Source of the DNA: JBOHPP01 sp050731755
Lineage (GTDB): Bacteria > Methylomirabilota > Methylomirabilia > Rokubacteriales > CSP1-6
DNA length: 6,663 nt
Direction: 5' to 3'
Assembly (NCBI GenBank): GCA_050731755.1
Contig: JBOHPP010000026.1
Location: 1-6,663, forward strand
The notes under the pieces are model-generated. The model was not told where the DNA came from, made no database searches, and saw only the letters and a program-made list of their open reading frames with translations. Of this stretch, positions 1 to 5,502 are shown one piece after another. A program made the position numbers and the translations under genes. Numbering within the stretch: position 1 is the first letter of the stretch; each line of letters opens with the position of its first letter.

Positions 1-1
1 G

Positions 2-2224
2 CACTACGTGGCGTTCGTGCGCAGCCCCCACGCCCACGCCCGCATTCGGTCCATCGACACGTCGGCGGCGAGGCGCTTGCCCGGAGTCCGGCTCGTGCTC
101 ACCGGCCGGGACCTCCGCGGCCACTGCGCTCCCATTCCCCTGGACAGCAGCAGCAGCGAAGGCGGGGGCAGCGCCAACCCGGACAACGTGGGGCGCAAGC
201 ACTACCCGCTCTCGATCGATCGCGTGCGCCACGTCGGGGAGGCGGTGGCTGCGGTGGTCGCCGTCTCGGAGGAGGTGGCGGTGGACGGCGCGGCGGCGGT
301 AGTGGTCGAGTGGGAGCCGCTCCCGGCCGTCGCCGACCCCTTCGAGGCGATGGCCCCCGGGGCGCCGCAGCTCTTCGACGACGCCGCCGGCAACGTCGAG
401 CACGTCAAGGACGTGAAGGCCGGAGATCCCGACGCCGCCTTCGCGCGCGCCCACCGGGTGATCAAGCAGCGCATGGTGAACCAGCGGCTGGCCGGGATCC
501 CCCTGGAGCCCCGCGCCGTCCTGGCCGCGCCCGATCCCCTCACCGGCGGCATCGTGGTGTGGGACACCCACCAGGCGCCTCACATGCTCCGCAACGACAT
601 CGCGGCCGCCCTCGGGCTGGCTCAGAACATGGTGCGCGTGATCGCGCCCGAGGTGGGGGGCGGCTTCGGCGTGAAGTTCGGGCTCTATCCGGAGGACGCC
701 ACCCTGGCCACCATCGCCCACCGCCACCGGATTCCCGTGCGGTGGACGGAGACGCGTCACGAGCACATGACCTCCACCACCCATGGGCGGGCGCAGGTGG
801 CGGATCTCGAGGCGGCGGTGGAGCAAGACGGTACCATCACGGCGCTCCGCATGCGGGTGACGGCCGACGTGGGCGCCTATCCCGTCTACACCTTCATCCC
901 GGACCTGACCCTCTTCATGGGCATCGGCGTCTACCATGTGAAGCACATCGACCTCCGGGTTACCTGCGTCTTCACCAACAGCACCTCGGTGGCCGCCTAT
1001 CGCGGCGCCGGCCGCCCCGAAGCCGCCTATTACCTCGAGCGCTTCGTGGACATCATCGCCGGCGAGCTCGGCTTGACGCCGGAGGCCGTGCGCCGGAAGA
1101 ACTTCATCCCGCCCTCCGCCTTCCCCTATGCCGCCCCCACCGGCCAGAACTACGACAGCGGGGAGTACGATCGCGCCCTCACCAAGGCCCTGGAGATCGC
1201 CCGGGTCAAGGTCCTCCGCGACGAGCAGAAGCAGCGCCTCGAGCGCGGCGACCGCAGGCTTCTCGGCATCGGCATGTCCTGCTACGTGGAGATGTGCGGC
1301 TTCGGGCTGTTCGAGAGCGCGGTGGTACGGGTGGAGCCGGGGGGCGACGTCACCGCCTACACGGGCACGTCGGCCCACGGGCAGGGGCACGAGACCACGT
1401 TCGCCCAGATCATCGCCGACCGGCTCGGCGTGGATTTCGATCGGATCGTGGTGCGCCATGGGGACACGCTGAATACGCCCATGGGCAATGGCACCGGGGG
1501 GAGCCGCAGCCTGGCCGTGGGCGGCTCGGCGATCCTGCGCGCCGCCAACCTGGTCCAGGACAAGGCGCGCCGCATCGCCGCGGTCATGCTGGAGGCCGCC
1601 CCGGAGGACGTCGTCATGGAGGGCGGGCGCTACCAAGTGCGCGGGACGCCGAGCAAGGCGCTCACGCTCAGCGCCATCGCCGCCAAGGCCTACGGCGGCG
1701 ACCTGCCGCACGATATCGAGTCGGGGTTGGAGGCGACCGATTTCTTCCGCCCGCCTCAGCTCGTCTATCCCTTCGGCGCTCACGTAGCCGTCGTGGAAAT
1801 AGACCGAGACACGGGCGCGGTGACGGTGCGTGATTTCATCGCCGTGGACGACTGCGGAGTCCGCATCAGCCCCCTGCTCGTGCGCGGCCAGGTTCATGGC
1901 GGCCTGGCCCAGGGCATCGCCCAGGCGCTTCTCGAGGAGGTCGTCTACGGCAAGGACGGCCAACTCCTCACGGGGACGCTGATGGACTACGCCGTCCCCC
2001 GGGCCGACGACCTGCCGTCATTCATCACCGATCAGACGGTGACGCCGACGCCCCACAACCCCATGGGGGCCAAGGGCATCGGCGAGGCGGCGACCATCGG
2101 CTCCACGCCCGCCATCGTCAACGCGGTGGTCGACGCGCTCCGGCCCCTGGGCGTCAAGCACCTCGACATGCCGCTGCGCGCGGAGCGGGTGTGGCGAGCC
2201 ATGCAAGGGACCGGAGCCCGGTGA
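2..2224 (+). CDS. Xanthine dehydrogenase/CoxL-like family molybdopterin-binding large subunit (5' partial)
   Basis: This is the large, molybdenum-cofactor-binding catalytic subunit of a molybdenum hydroxylase, a cytoplasmic enzyme class that hydroxylates or oxidises substrates with water as oxygen donor. Its usual partners are an FeS subunit and a FAD subunit, and neither is in the window. The frame is open from base 2 (His-Tyr-Val-Ala-Phe-Val-Arg-Ser-Pro-His), a hammerhead-domain start, so only a few tens of N-terminal residues seem missing; 740 are present. Visible motifs, in fragment numbering, are GGGFGVKF at about 219-226, AYRGAGR at 332-338, HGQGHET with Gln461, NGTGGSRS, and AKGIGEAATIG with the catalytic-type Glu695. 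AYRGAGR is the form II signature; form I CO dehydrogenase has AYxCSFR. True CO oxidation is therefore unlikely, and the substrate (purine, aldehyde, N-heterocycle or other) cannot be told from this sequence. The family call is very secure. The gene ends in TGA, 45 bp before a toxin-antitoxin pair. Confidence 0.95.
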   Translation, partial: HYVAFVRSPHAHARIRSIDTSAARRLPGVRLVLTGRDLRGHCAPIPLDSSSSEGGGSANPDNVGRKHYPLSIDRVRHVGEAVAAVVAVSEEVAVDGAAAVVVEWEPLPAVADPFEAMAPGAPQLFDDAAGNVEHVKDVKAGDPDAAFARAHRVIKQRMVNQRLAGIPLEPRAVLAAPDPLTGGIVVWDTHQAPHMLRNDIAAALGLAQNMVRVIAPEVGGGFGVKFGLYPEDATLATIAHRHRIPVRWTETRHEHMTSTTHGRAQVADLEAAVEQDGTITALRMRVTADVGAYPVYTFIPDLTLFMGIGVYHVKHIDLRVTCVFTNSTSVAAYRGAGRPEAAYYLERFVDIIAGELGLTPEAVRRKNFIPPSAFPYAAPTGQNYDSGEYDRALTKALEIARVKVLRDEQKQRLERGDRRLLGIGMSCYVEMCGFGLFESAVVRVEPGGDVTAYTGTSAHGQGHETTFAQIIADRLGVDFDRIVVRHGDTLNTPMGNGTGGSRSLAVGGSAILRAANLVQDKARRIAAVMLEAAPEDVVMEGGRYQVRGTPSKALTLSAIAAKAYGGDLPHDIESGLEATDFFRPPQLVYPFGAHVAVVEIDRDTGAVTVRDFIAVDDCGVRISPLLVRGQVHGGLAQGIAQALLEEVVYGKDGQLLTGTLMDYAVPRADDLPSFITDQTVTPTPHNPMGAKGIGEAATIGSTPAIVNAVVDALRPLGVKHLDMPLRAERVWRAMQGTGAR

Positions 2225-2234
2225 CGCTCCGAAC

Positions 2235-2263
2235 TTGACGTGATGTGCTACATGTAGCACACT
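2235..2263 (+). promoter_or_regulatory. Possible sigma70-type promoter of the toxin-antitoxin pair
   Basis: A good -35-like hexamer, TTGACG (2235-2240), is followed after 17 nt by a weak -10-like CACACT (2258-2263, three of six consensus bases). Transcription from it would begin at about 2270, which is the A of the antitoxin ATG. No Shine-Dalgarno sequence lies in front of that ATG, so a leaderless message is possible. The palindromic operator covers the spacer and part of the -10, as expected for autorepression. The -10 match is poor, so this is an inference. Confidence 0.35.
2244..2261. promoter_or_regulatory. 18-bp perfect palindrome, probable antitoxin operator
   Basis: TGTGCTACATGTAGCACA is its own reverse complement over all 18 bases and ends 8 bp before the antitoxin ATG. 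Phd/YefM and VapB antitoxins usually repress their own operons by binding short palindromes next to the promoter, and YefM-type sites have a related TGTACA-like core. Position and symmetry make this the likely binding site of the antitoxin, or of the toxin-antitoxin complex. It is AT-rich against a very GC-rich background, which makes chance symmetry less likely. Confidence 0.72.
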
Positions 2264-2269
2264 CTCGGC

Positions 2270-2506
2270 ATGCGCACTGCCGGAGTCCGCGAGGCCCGCC
2301 AGAACTTGTCGGCGCTCCTCGACGAGGTCAAGAAGGGCCGGGAGGTCGTGATTACGGAGCGCGGGCGGCCCGTGGCGAAGCTGGTGCCGCTGGATCGCCC
2401 GCGCGGCAGAGGCGTTCCCAACCTCGCGGCGTTCCGCCGGACGATGCCGGTCCTCGATCCCCCGCTCTCCACGACGGTCGCCGAGGAACGCGAGGATCGC
2501 GTCTAG
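2270..2506 (+). CDS. Type II antitoxin, Phd/YefM (prevent-host-death) family
   Basis: This 78-residue protein is the antitoxin of a type II toxin-antitoxin pair. The N-terminal half, about residues 1-42, has the Phd/YefM pattern: VREARQNLSALLDEVKKG, then VVITERGRPVAKLVPL. This fold dimerises and binds operator DNA. The C-terminal tail (about 43-78, with AAFRRTMPVLDPP and an acidic end) is the part expected to wrap around and block the toxin nuclease. ATG at 2270 is the natural start because it places the conserved helix at the usual distance from the N-terminus. There is no recognisable Shine-Dalgarno site, and a perfect palindrome lies 8 bp upstream, so autorepression and possibly leaderless translation are inferred. 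A PIN-domain toxin follows 52 bp downstream. Phd-type antitoxins paired with VapC-type toxins are well known, so the mixed pairing is not odd. Confidence 0.9.
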   Translation: MRTAGVREARQNLSALLDEVKKGREVVITERGRPVAKLVPLDRPRGRGVPNLAAFRRTMPVLDPPLSTTVAEEREDRV

Positions 2507-2558
2507 GAGGCGCGCGCCCGCGCGGCTTCGCGAGGAGGGTGCCGCATCTCGGACCAGG

Positions 2559-2993
2559 CTGCCCGGCCCCCTCTACTGCGACACCAGCGCTCTGCTCAAG
2601 CTCTACTTGCCCGAGCCCGGCAGCGACGAGTTCAACCGGGCCGTGGAAGGACGGGTCGACCTCCTTGTGTCCGATCTGGCGGTGACCGAGGTCGTCTCCG
2701 CGCTGTCGCGTCGTCTCCGTCACGATGCGCTGAACCGAGAGGTTGCGCGCCGTGTGCAGCACGCCATCGTCGGACGCCTCGACGGTGGCGTGTACCAGCG
2801 CGTCGAGCTGACCCGCGACGTGCATCGCCGGGCGGAGCACTTTCTCCTCAGCCTGACGGGAACTCCACTCCGCGCGGCCGACGCCCTTCATCTGGCGCTG
2901 GCGACGTCGGCCCGGGCGGCGTCGATGGCGTCGTTCGACGGGCGGCTGGGAGCCGCGGCCCGAGCCGTCGGCCTGGCCGCCTACCCTGCATGA
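2559..2993 (+). CDS. PIN-domain toxin, VapC-like ribonuclease (start uncertain)
   Basis: This is the toxin partner of the upstream antitoxin: a PIN-domain, metal-dependent ribonuclease that in VapC family members cuts tRNA or rRNA. Read from CTG at 2559 it has 144 residues, a normal VapC length, and the full acidic set: Asp8 in LYCDTSALLKLY, Glu44 in VTEVVSAL, Asp108 in RAADALHLALA and Asp127 in SFDGRL. The start is the problem. The first ATG/GTG/TTG in this frame is TTG at 2607, which would remove beta-strand 1 and catalytic Asp8. CTG 2559 gives a family-typical N-terminus (LPGPLYCDTS) but is a rare start, and AGGAGGG at 2533-2539 is about 20 nt away. A GTG at 2539 lies in another frame and would join the PIN frame if one C were added to the C5 run at 2567-2571. 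A frameshift or a sequencing error is therefore an alternative. The domain call is firm; the start is not. Confidence 0.82.
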   Translation: MPGPLYCDTSALLKLYLPEPGSDEFNRAVEGRVDLLVSDLAVTEVVSALSRRLRHDALNREVARRVQHAIVGRLDGGVYQRVELTRDVHRRAEHFLLSLTGTPLRAADALHLALATSARAASMASFDGRLGAAARAVGLAAYPA

Positions 2994-3027
2994 GATCCCC
3001 ACGCTCGGGCCGGGCCAGCCCCACCGC

Positions 3028-3055
3028 CGACTTCGGACTCGGCCCGAAGTTGTTT
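3028..3055 (+). terminator. Weak intrinsic-terminator-like hairpin after the toxin gene
   Basis: ACTTCGG (3030-3036) pairs with CCGAAGT (3044-3050) around a 7-nt loop. A G-T pair and a C-G pair extend the stem to 3028 and 3052, and a short T-rich run (TTGTTT, 3050-3055) overlaps and follows its right side. It lies about 35 bp after the toxin stop and before the next promoter-like site, which is where the toxin-antitoxin transcript should end. The T-tract is short, so termination may be partial. Confidence 0.42.
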
Positions 3056-3083
3056 GGCCCACGGGCGCATCGACCGATATGAT
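3054..3083 (+). promoter_or_regulatory. Putative sigma70-type promoter for the lysine-rich miniprotein
   Basis: TTGGCC (3054-3059) and TATGAT (3078-3083, five of six bases of the -10 consensus) are 18 nt apart. TATGAT stands out in such GC-rich DNA. A start near 3090 would fall after the in-frame ATGs at 3079 and 3082 and before the GTG at 3127. This favours GTG 3127 as the translation start of the miniprotein. The call rests on consensus matching only. Confidence 0.4.
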
Positions 3084-3126
3084 GAGCGAAGCGCGAACCT
3101 CTGGAGCGCGGGAAGGGGGTGAGGAG

Positions 3127-3183
3127 GTGGCCAAGGGCACGAGCATGCGGAAGGAAAAAAAGAAGCCAAAGCAGAAGAAGTGA
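3127..3183 (+). CDS. Lysine-rich 18-residue miniprotein (putative)
   Basis: This short frame encodes VAKGTSMRKEKKKPKQKK (GTG read as Met), with 8 Lys and 1 Arg in 18 residues. The purine-rich stretch of AAG/AAA codons is sharply unlike the surrounding GC-rich DNA, which suggests selection for lysine and not random sequence. AAGGGGG (3113-3119) lies 7 nt before GTG 3127 and can act as a ribosome binding site, and a promoter-like pair lies upstream. The frame is also open from ATG 3079 (34 residues), but that would begin at or before the predicted transcript start and has no ribosome site. ATG 3145 is a third option. The protein would be highly basic and unstructured, so nucleic-acid or ribosome binding is conceivable, but no function is recognised. 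It resembles, from memory only, tiny Lys-rich conserved hypothetical proteins ending in KEKKKPKK-like tails. It ends just before a putative zinc-binding small ORF in the same frame. Confidence 0.42.
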   Translation: MAKGTSMRKEKKKPKQKK

Positions 3184-3213
3184 CTTCATCGAAACGTGCT
3201 ATGCTGCCACCCG

Positions 3214-3393
3214 ATGGTGAAGCTCCGGAACGCTATCTGTCCATCCTGTGGTGCTGACGTGAGTGTCACCTACTGGCCCTACAGTGTGCCGCTCTACACG
3301 GTCCACGTCGTTCGAGGCTCGAACCGCGATTGTGCCAAATCCCTCCGCCCGGTTGACGTGCGCCCCGAGAACGAGCGTCCGCGGCCGACGTAA
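3214..3393 (+). CDS. Small putative CCHC zinc-binding protein
   Basis: This is a hypothetical protein of 59 residues from ATG 3214; an in-frame GTG at 3196 would add six residues. It has a CPSCGADV knuckle (Cys9, Cys12) followed by His31 and Cys40, a possible C-x2-C-x18-H-x8-C zinc site. The central part (VTYWPYSVPLYTVHVV) is rich in aromatic and beta-forming residues, and the tail is polar and rich in Arg and Pro. The CPxCG start and spaced H...C resemble small zinc-ribbon proteins, but I do not recognise the family. Third codon positions are less GC-rich than in the flanking metabolic genes, as for the rest of this accessory stretch. No Shine-Dalgarno site is seen. TATGCT at 3200-3205 could be a -10 giving a nearly leaderless message, though no good -35 accompanies it. 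The opposite strand is also open here but shows no family-like pattern. Confidence 0.45.
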   Translation: MVKLRNAICPSCGADVSVTYWPYSVPLYTVHVVRGSNRDCAKSLRPVDVRPENERPRPT

Positions 3394-3402
3394 AACGCTC
3401 TC

Positions 3403-3430
3403 CGCGGGGGCGCTCTTCGTCTCCCCCGCG
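3403..3430. terminator. Hairpin between convergent genes, possible bidirectional terminator
   Basis: CGCGGGGG (3403-3410) pairs perfectly with CCCCCGCG (3423-3430) around a 12-nt loop. It lies 10 bp after the small zinc-protein stop on the plus strand and 38 bp after the oxidoreductase stop on the minus strand. On the minus strand the stem is followed a few bases later by TTTT (complement of 3392-3395); on the plus strand there is no T-run. Its place between convergent genes supports a terminator role, but the poor T-tracts leave this uncertain. Confidence 0.4.
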
Positions 3431-3467
3431 ATCGCCGCGCGCGCCTGAACGACCAATCCCGAGGCGA

Positions 3468-4277
3468 TCAGACGGAATCGGCCCCCGCCCGCGCGCCGAG
3501 GACCCGCCCCGCCTGCCGGATCTGGCCGGCGTCGAACGGCGGCGGGACGAGCAGGATCAGCCGGTGGACGCTGGCGCGCTCGAGCGACTGTCGCGCCCGC
3601 GAGTCCGCCCGGAGCCAGCGCTCGTCCAATCCCGCGAACACCGTCACGACGAACCGGGACGCGTCGCGCCCCGACGCGGTGTGCTCGTCGCGCGCGCGCC
3701 GGACGAGCTCGCCGAGCTGCGGATGGGCTGCCTGCGTGTTGAATCCGTCCGCGTGCCGGCCGGCGATCGCGGCCATGCGGGGGCCGAAGCCGCCCACGAT
3801 GATCGGCGGCGGAGGCTCAGGCCGGAGGAATCCCGCCTCGCCCGCCCAGAGCCGGCGGATGAGGGCGATCGCCTCGACGACGCGGTGCGCGCGGACCTTG
3901 TCGCGCTCGACCGCCTGGCCGATGGCCGCCTGCTCGACCGCGTACGGGGTCCGGCGATTTCCGCCGGCGCCGAGCCCAAGGAGCACTCGCCCGCCCGAGA
4001 CCACCTGAAGCGTCGCCGCCATGTTGGCCAGGAGTCCCGGCTGGCGGTTGGCCACGTTGAGGACGAGCGGCCCGAGGGAGACTCGTCGCGTGACTTCGGC
4101 CAGCGCCGTCAGCACCGTCCACGCCTCCGGCACGCCAGGGCCGCCCTCGCCGTCGGGATCGCGCAGGTGATCCCAGGTCCACAGCCCGTCGAAGCCGGCG
4201 TCCTCCGCGGCCAGCGCGGCGGCGCGCATGTCGGCCCAGCGGGCACTCATCGGGATCAGGAGCAGATCCGTCTTCAG
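3468..4277 (-). CDS. Luciferase-like (LLM class) flavin/F420-dependent oxidoreductase
   Basis: This is a TIM-barrel oxidoreductase of the bacterial luciferase-like superfamily, whose members use reduced FMN or coenzyme F420; the cofactor and substrate are not evident. From CTG 4277 it has 269 residues, somewhat short for the family. Beta-strand 1 is KTDLLLIP (2-9), followed by the helix ending AAEDAGFDGLWTWDHL (about 23-38). Further family features are RRVSLGPLVLNVANRQP (64-80), the GGRVLLGLGAGG loop (95-106), the helix ending IRRLWAGE (140-147), and PPPPIIVGGFGPRMAAIAGRHADGFNT (155-181), a typical strand, glycine loop and helix. CTG 4277 overlaps the upstream CoA-transferase TGA as CTGA, which fits reinitiation by terminating ribosomes. 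The first ATG, at 4250, would delete beta-strand 1. The frame stays open upstream to 4628, but that extension is low-complexity Arg/Gly-rich antisense of the next gene and has no family features. Coupling suggests a shared pathway with the CoA-transferase, perhaps acyl-CoA or organic acid breakdown. Confidence 0.88.
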   Translation of the reverse strand: MKTDLLLIPMSARWADMRAAALAAEDAGFDGLWTWDHLRDPDGEGGPGVPEAWTVLTALAEVTRRVSLGPLVLNVANRQPGLLANMAATLQVVSGGRVLLGLGAGGNRRTPYAVEQAAIGQAVERDKVRAHRVVEAIALIRRLWAGEAGFLRPEPPPPIIVGGFGPRMAAIAGRHADGFNTQAAHPQLGELVRRARDEHTASGRDASRFVVTVFAGLDERWLRADSRARQSLERASVHRLILLVPPPFDAGQIRQAGRVLGARAGADSV

Positions 4278-5482
4278 CCCAGCACGCCCCGTGCTCGAAG
4301 CTTCGCCACCTCGTCGGTCGAGAGTCCCAGTACCTCGGCCAGTATCGGTACCGTGTGCTCGCCGGCCAGCGGTGCGGGTGTCGTCGGCGCCTCGGACGCC
4401 GACAGGCGAACCGGGCAGGCGGGCAGACGGAAGCGGCCGCGCGTGGCGTGCTCGATCGTGTGGACCTGGCCGCGGGCGTTGAGGTGCGGGTCGTCCAGCA
4501 CCTCGCCGGTGTCGAGCACGGCGCCGCAGGGCACGCCCGCCTTGCCCAGCACTGCCATCACCTCGTGCTTCGTGCGCGCGCTCGTCCACGCCCGGATGAT
4601 CTCGTTCAGCGCGTCGCGGTGCTCCCAACGCGCCTTCGCGTCCTTACACCGGGTATCGGTGAGCAGATCCTCACGGCCGATCGCCGTCACGAAGTCGCGC
4701 CACATATCGTGATTCATGGGCTGCACATAGATGTAGGCGTAGTCGTTGGGCCCACCCGGCGCGCACGGATAGGCGCCGCCCGGCACGCCGCCCACCAGCC
4801 CGTTGCCGCGGCGCTCCGTGGGCTTCCCGTCGCGGTAGTGATCGACGTAGCGGCCCCGCAGGAAGTTGGCCACCACCTCCTGCATCGCCACCTCGACGAG
4901 CTGACCCTCGCCGGTGCGCTGGCGCTGGATGTAGGCAGCCAGGATGGCGGCAGCCGTGTGGACGCCGGTCCCGGTATCGGCAATGGCCGCACCGCAGCGC
5001 ACGGGCTCGCGATCGGCGAAGCCCGTCACGCTCATCACGCCGCCGGTCGCCTGAGCGATCATGTCGAAGCTCTTGTACTCGTGGTACGGGCCGGAGAGGC
5101 CGAAGCCCTTGATGCGGGCGACGATGATGCGCGGATTCGTCGCGCGCAGCCGCTCGTAGTCGAGGTCCAACTTCTCCATCAGGCCGGGCGCGAAGTTCTC
5201 GACCACGACATCCGCCTGCTCGACCATGCGGAGAAACAGCGCGTGGCCGTCGGGATGCTTGAGATCGATCGTCACGCTGCGCTTGTTCCCGTTGAAGACG
5301 AGGAAGAACATCGCGTCGAGGCCAGGCACCTCCGGCCGGTTGCGGCGCGACTGTTCGCCGCCGGGCGGCTCGATCTTGATGACGTCGGCCCCGAGCCAGC
5401 CGAGGAACTGGGTGCAAGTGGTGCCGGCTTCGAACTGGGTGAGGTCGAGGATCCTGATGCCGCTCAGCGCGCGTTCGGCCAT
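4274..5482 (-). CDS. Family III CoA-transferase (CaiB/BaiF, formyl-CoA-transferase type)
   Basis: This cytoplasmic enzyme moves CoA between an acyl-CoA donor and a carboxylic acid acceptor through an aspartyl-CoA thioester. The 402-residue length is normal for the family. Family landmarks are ALSGIRILDLTQFEAGTTCTQFLGWLGADVIKIEPP (5-40), NKRSVTIDLKHPDG (66-79), VVVENFAPGLMEKLDLDYERLRATNPRIIVARIKGFG (92-128) and SFDMIAQATGG (138-148). Asp140 in the last matches the catalytic Asp. The C-terminal part has GVPCGAVLDTGEVLDDPHLNARG (316-338). ATG 5482 is chosen because GGGAGAG lies 6 nt upstream and the protein then begins as relatives do. An earlier GTG at 5506, overlapping the ABC gene stop as GTGA, would add eight residues but has no ribosome site. 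The gene sits 20 nt after the ABC transporter stop and overlaps the following oxidoreductase by 4 nt, so the three are likely co-transcribed. The actual acyl substrate cannot be read from sequence; racemases of the same fold (alpha-methylacyl-CoA racemase) are a less likely alternative. Confidence 0.94.
   Translation of the reverse strand: MAERALSGIRILDLTQFEAGTTCTQFLGWLGADVIKIEPPGGEQSRRNRPEVPGLDAMFFLVFNGNKRSVTIDLKHPDGHALFLRMVEQADVVVENFAPGLMEKLDLDYERLRATNPRIIVARIKGFGLSGPYHEYKSFDMIAQATGGVMSVTGFADREPVRCGAAIADTGTGVHTAAAILAAYIQRQRTGEGQLVEVAMQEVVANFLRGRYVDHYRDGKPTERRGNGLVGGVPGGAYPCAPGGPNDYAYIYVQPMNHDMWRDFVTAIGREDLLTDTRCKDAKARWEHRDALNEIIRAWTSARTKHEVMAVLGKAGVPCGAVLDTGEVLDDPHLNARGQVHTIEHATRGRFRLPACPVRLSASEAPTTPAPLAGEHTVPILAEVLGLSTDEVAKLRARGVLG
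4281..4295 (-). other. Small hairpin just upstream of the CTG start
   Basis: On the minus strand AGCACG and CGTGCT form a perfect 6-bp stem with a 3-nt GGG loop, ending 3 nt before the apparent CTG start of the oxidoreductase and lying inside the last codons of the CoA-transferase. An elongating ribosome finishing the upstream gene would melt it, so it could limit independent initiation and favour coupled translation. It may also be chance in GC-rich DNA. Confidence 0.25.
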
Positions 5483-5502
5483 GGCCCACTCTCCCGGTGA
5501 GG

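Noticed and set aside
310..1833. 507-codon plus-strand frame inside the molybdenum hydroxylase gene
   Set aside because: Frame-shifted shadow with Arg/Gly/His-rich low-complexity sequence; the other frame contains all the hydroxylase motifs.
2245..2685. 146-codon plus-strand frame overlapping both antitoxin and toxin
   Set aside because: It is an out-of-frame reading of the antitoxin gene, Pro/Arg/Ala-rich, and starts inside the operator palindrome.
2352..3146. Long minus-strand open frame (264 codons) across the toxin-antitoxin region
   Set aside because: Antisense shadow of high-GC genes; Arg/Gly/Pro-rich low-complexity translation without any family motif, while the plus strand has clear Phd and PIN domains.
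3199..3456. 85-codon minus-strand frame opposite the CCHC ORF
   Set aside because: No recognisable motif or ribosome site; the plus-strand frame has a CPSCG knuckle and a spaced His/Cys. Neither is proven, but the plus frame is better supported.
4278..4628. N-terminal extension of the luciferase-like protein up to 4628
   Set aside because: The extension lies wholly within the CoA-transferase gene in another frame, is Arg/Gly-rich and has no luciferase-family features; the domain begins at about 4277.
3564..5500. Two long plus-strand open frames (3564-4712 and 4355-5500) opposite the oxidoreductase and CoA-transferase
   Set aside because: Mirror frames created by GC-rich codon bias; the minus strand encodes complete recognisable enzymes and the plus frames show no domain pattern.
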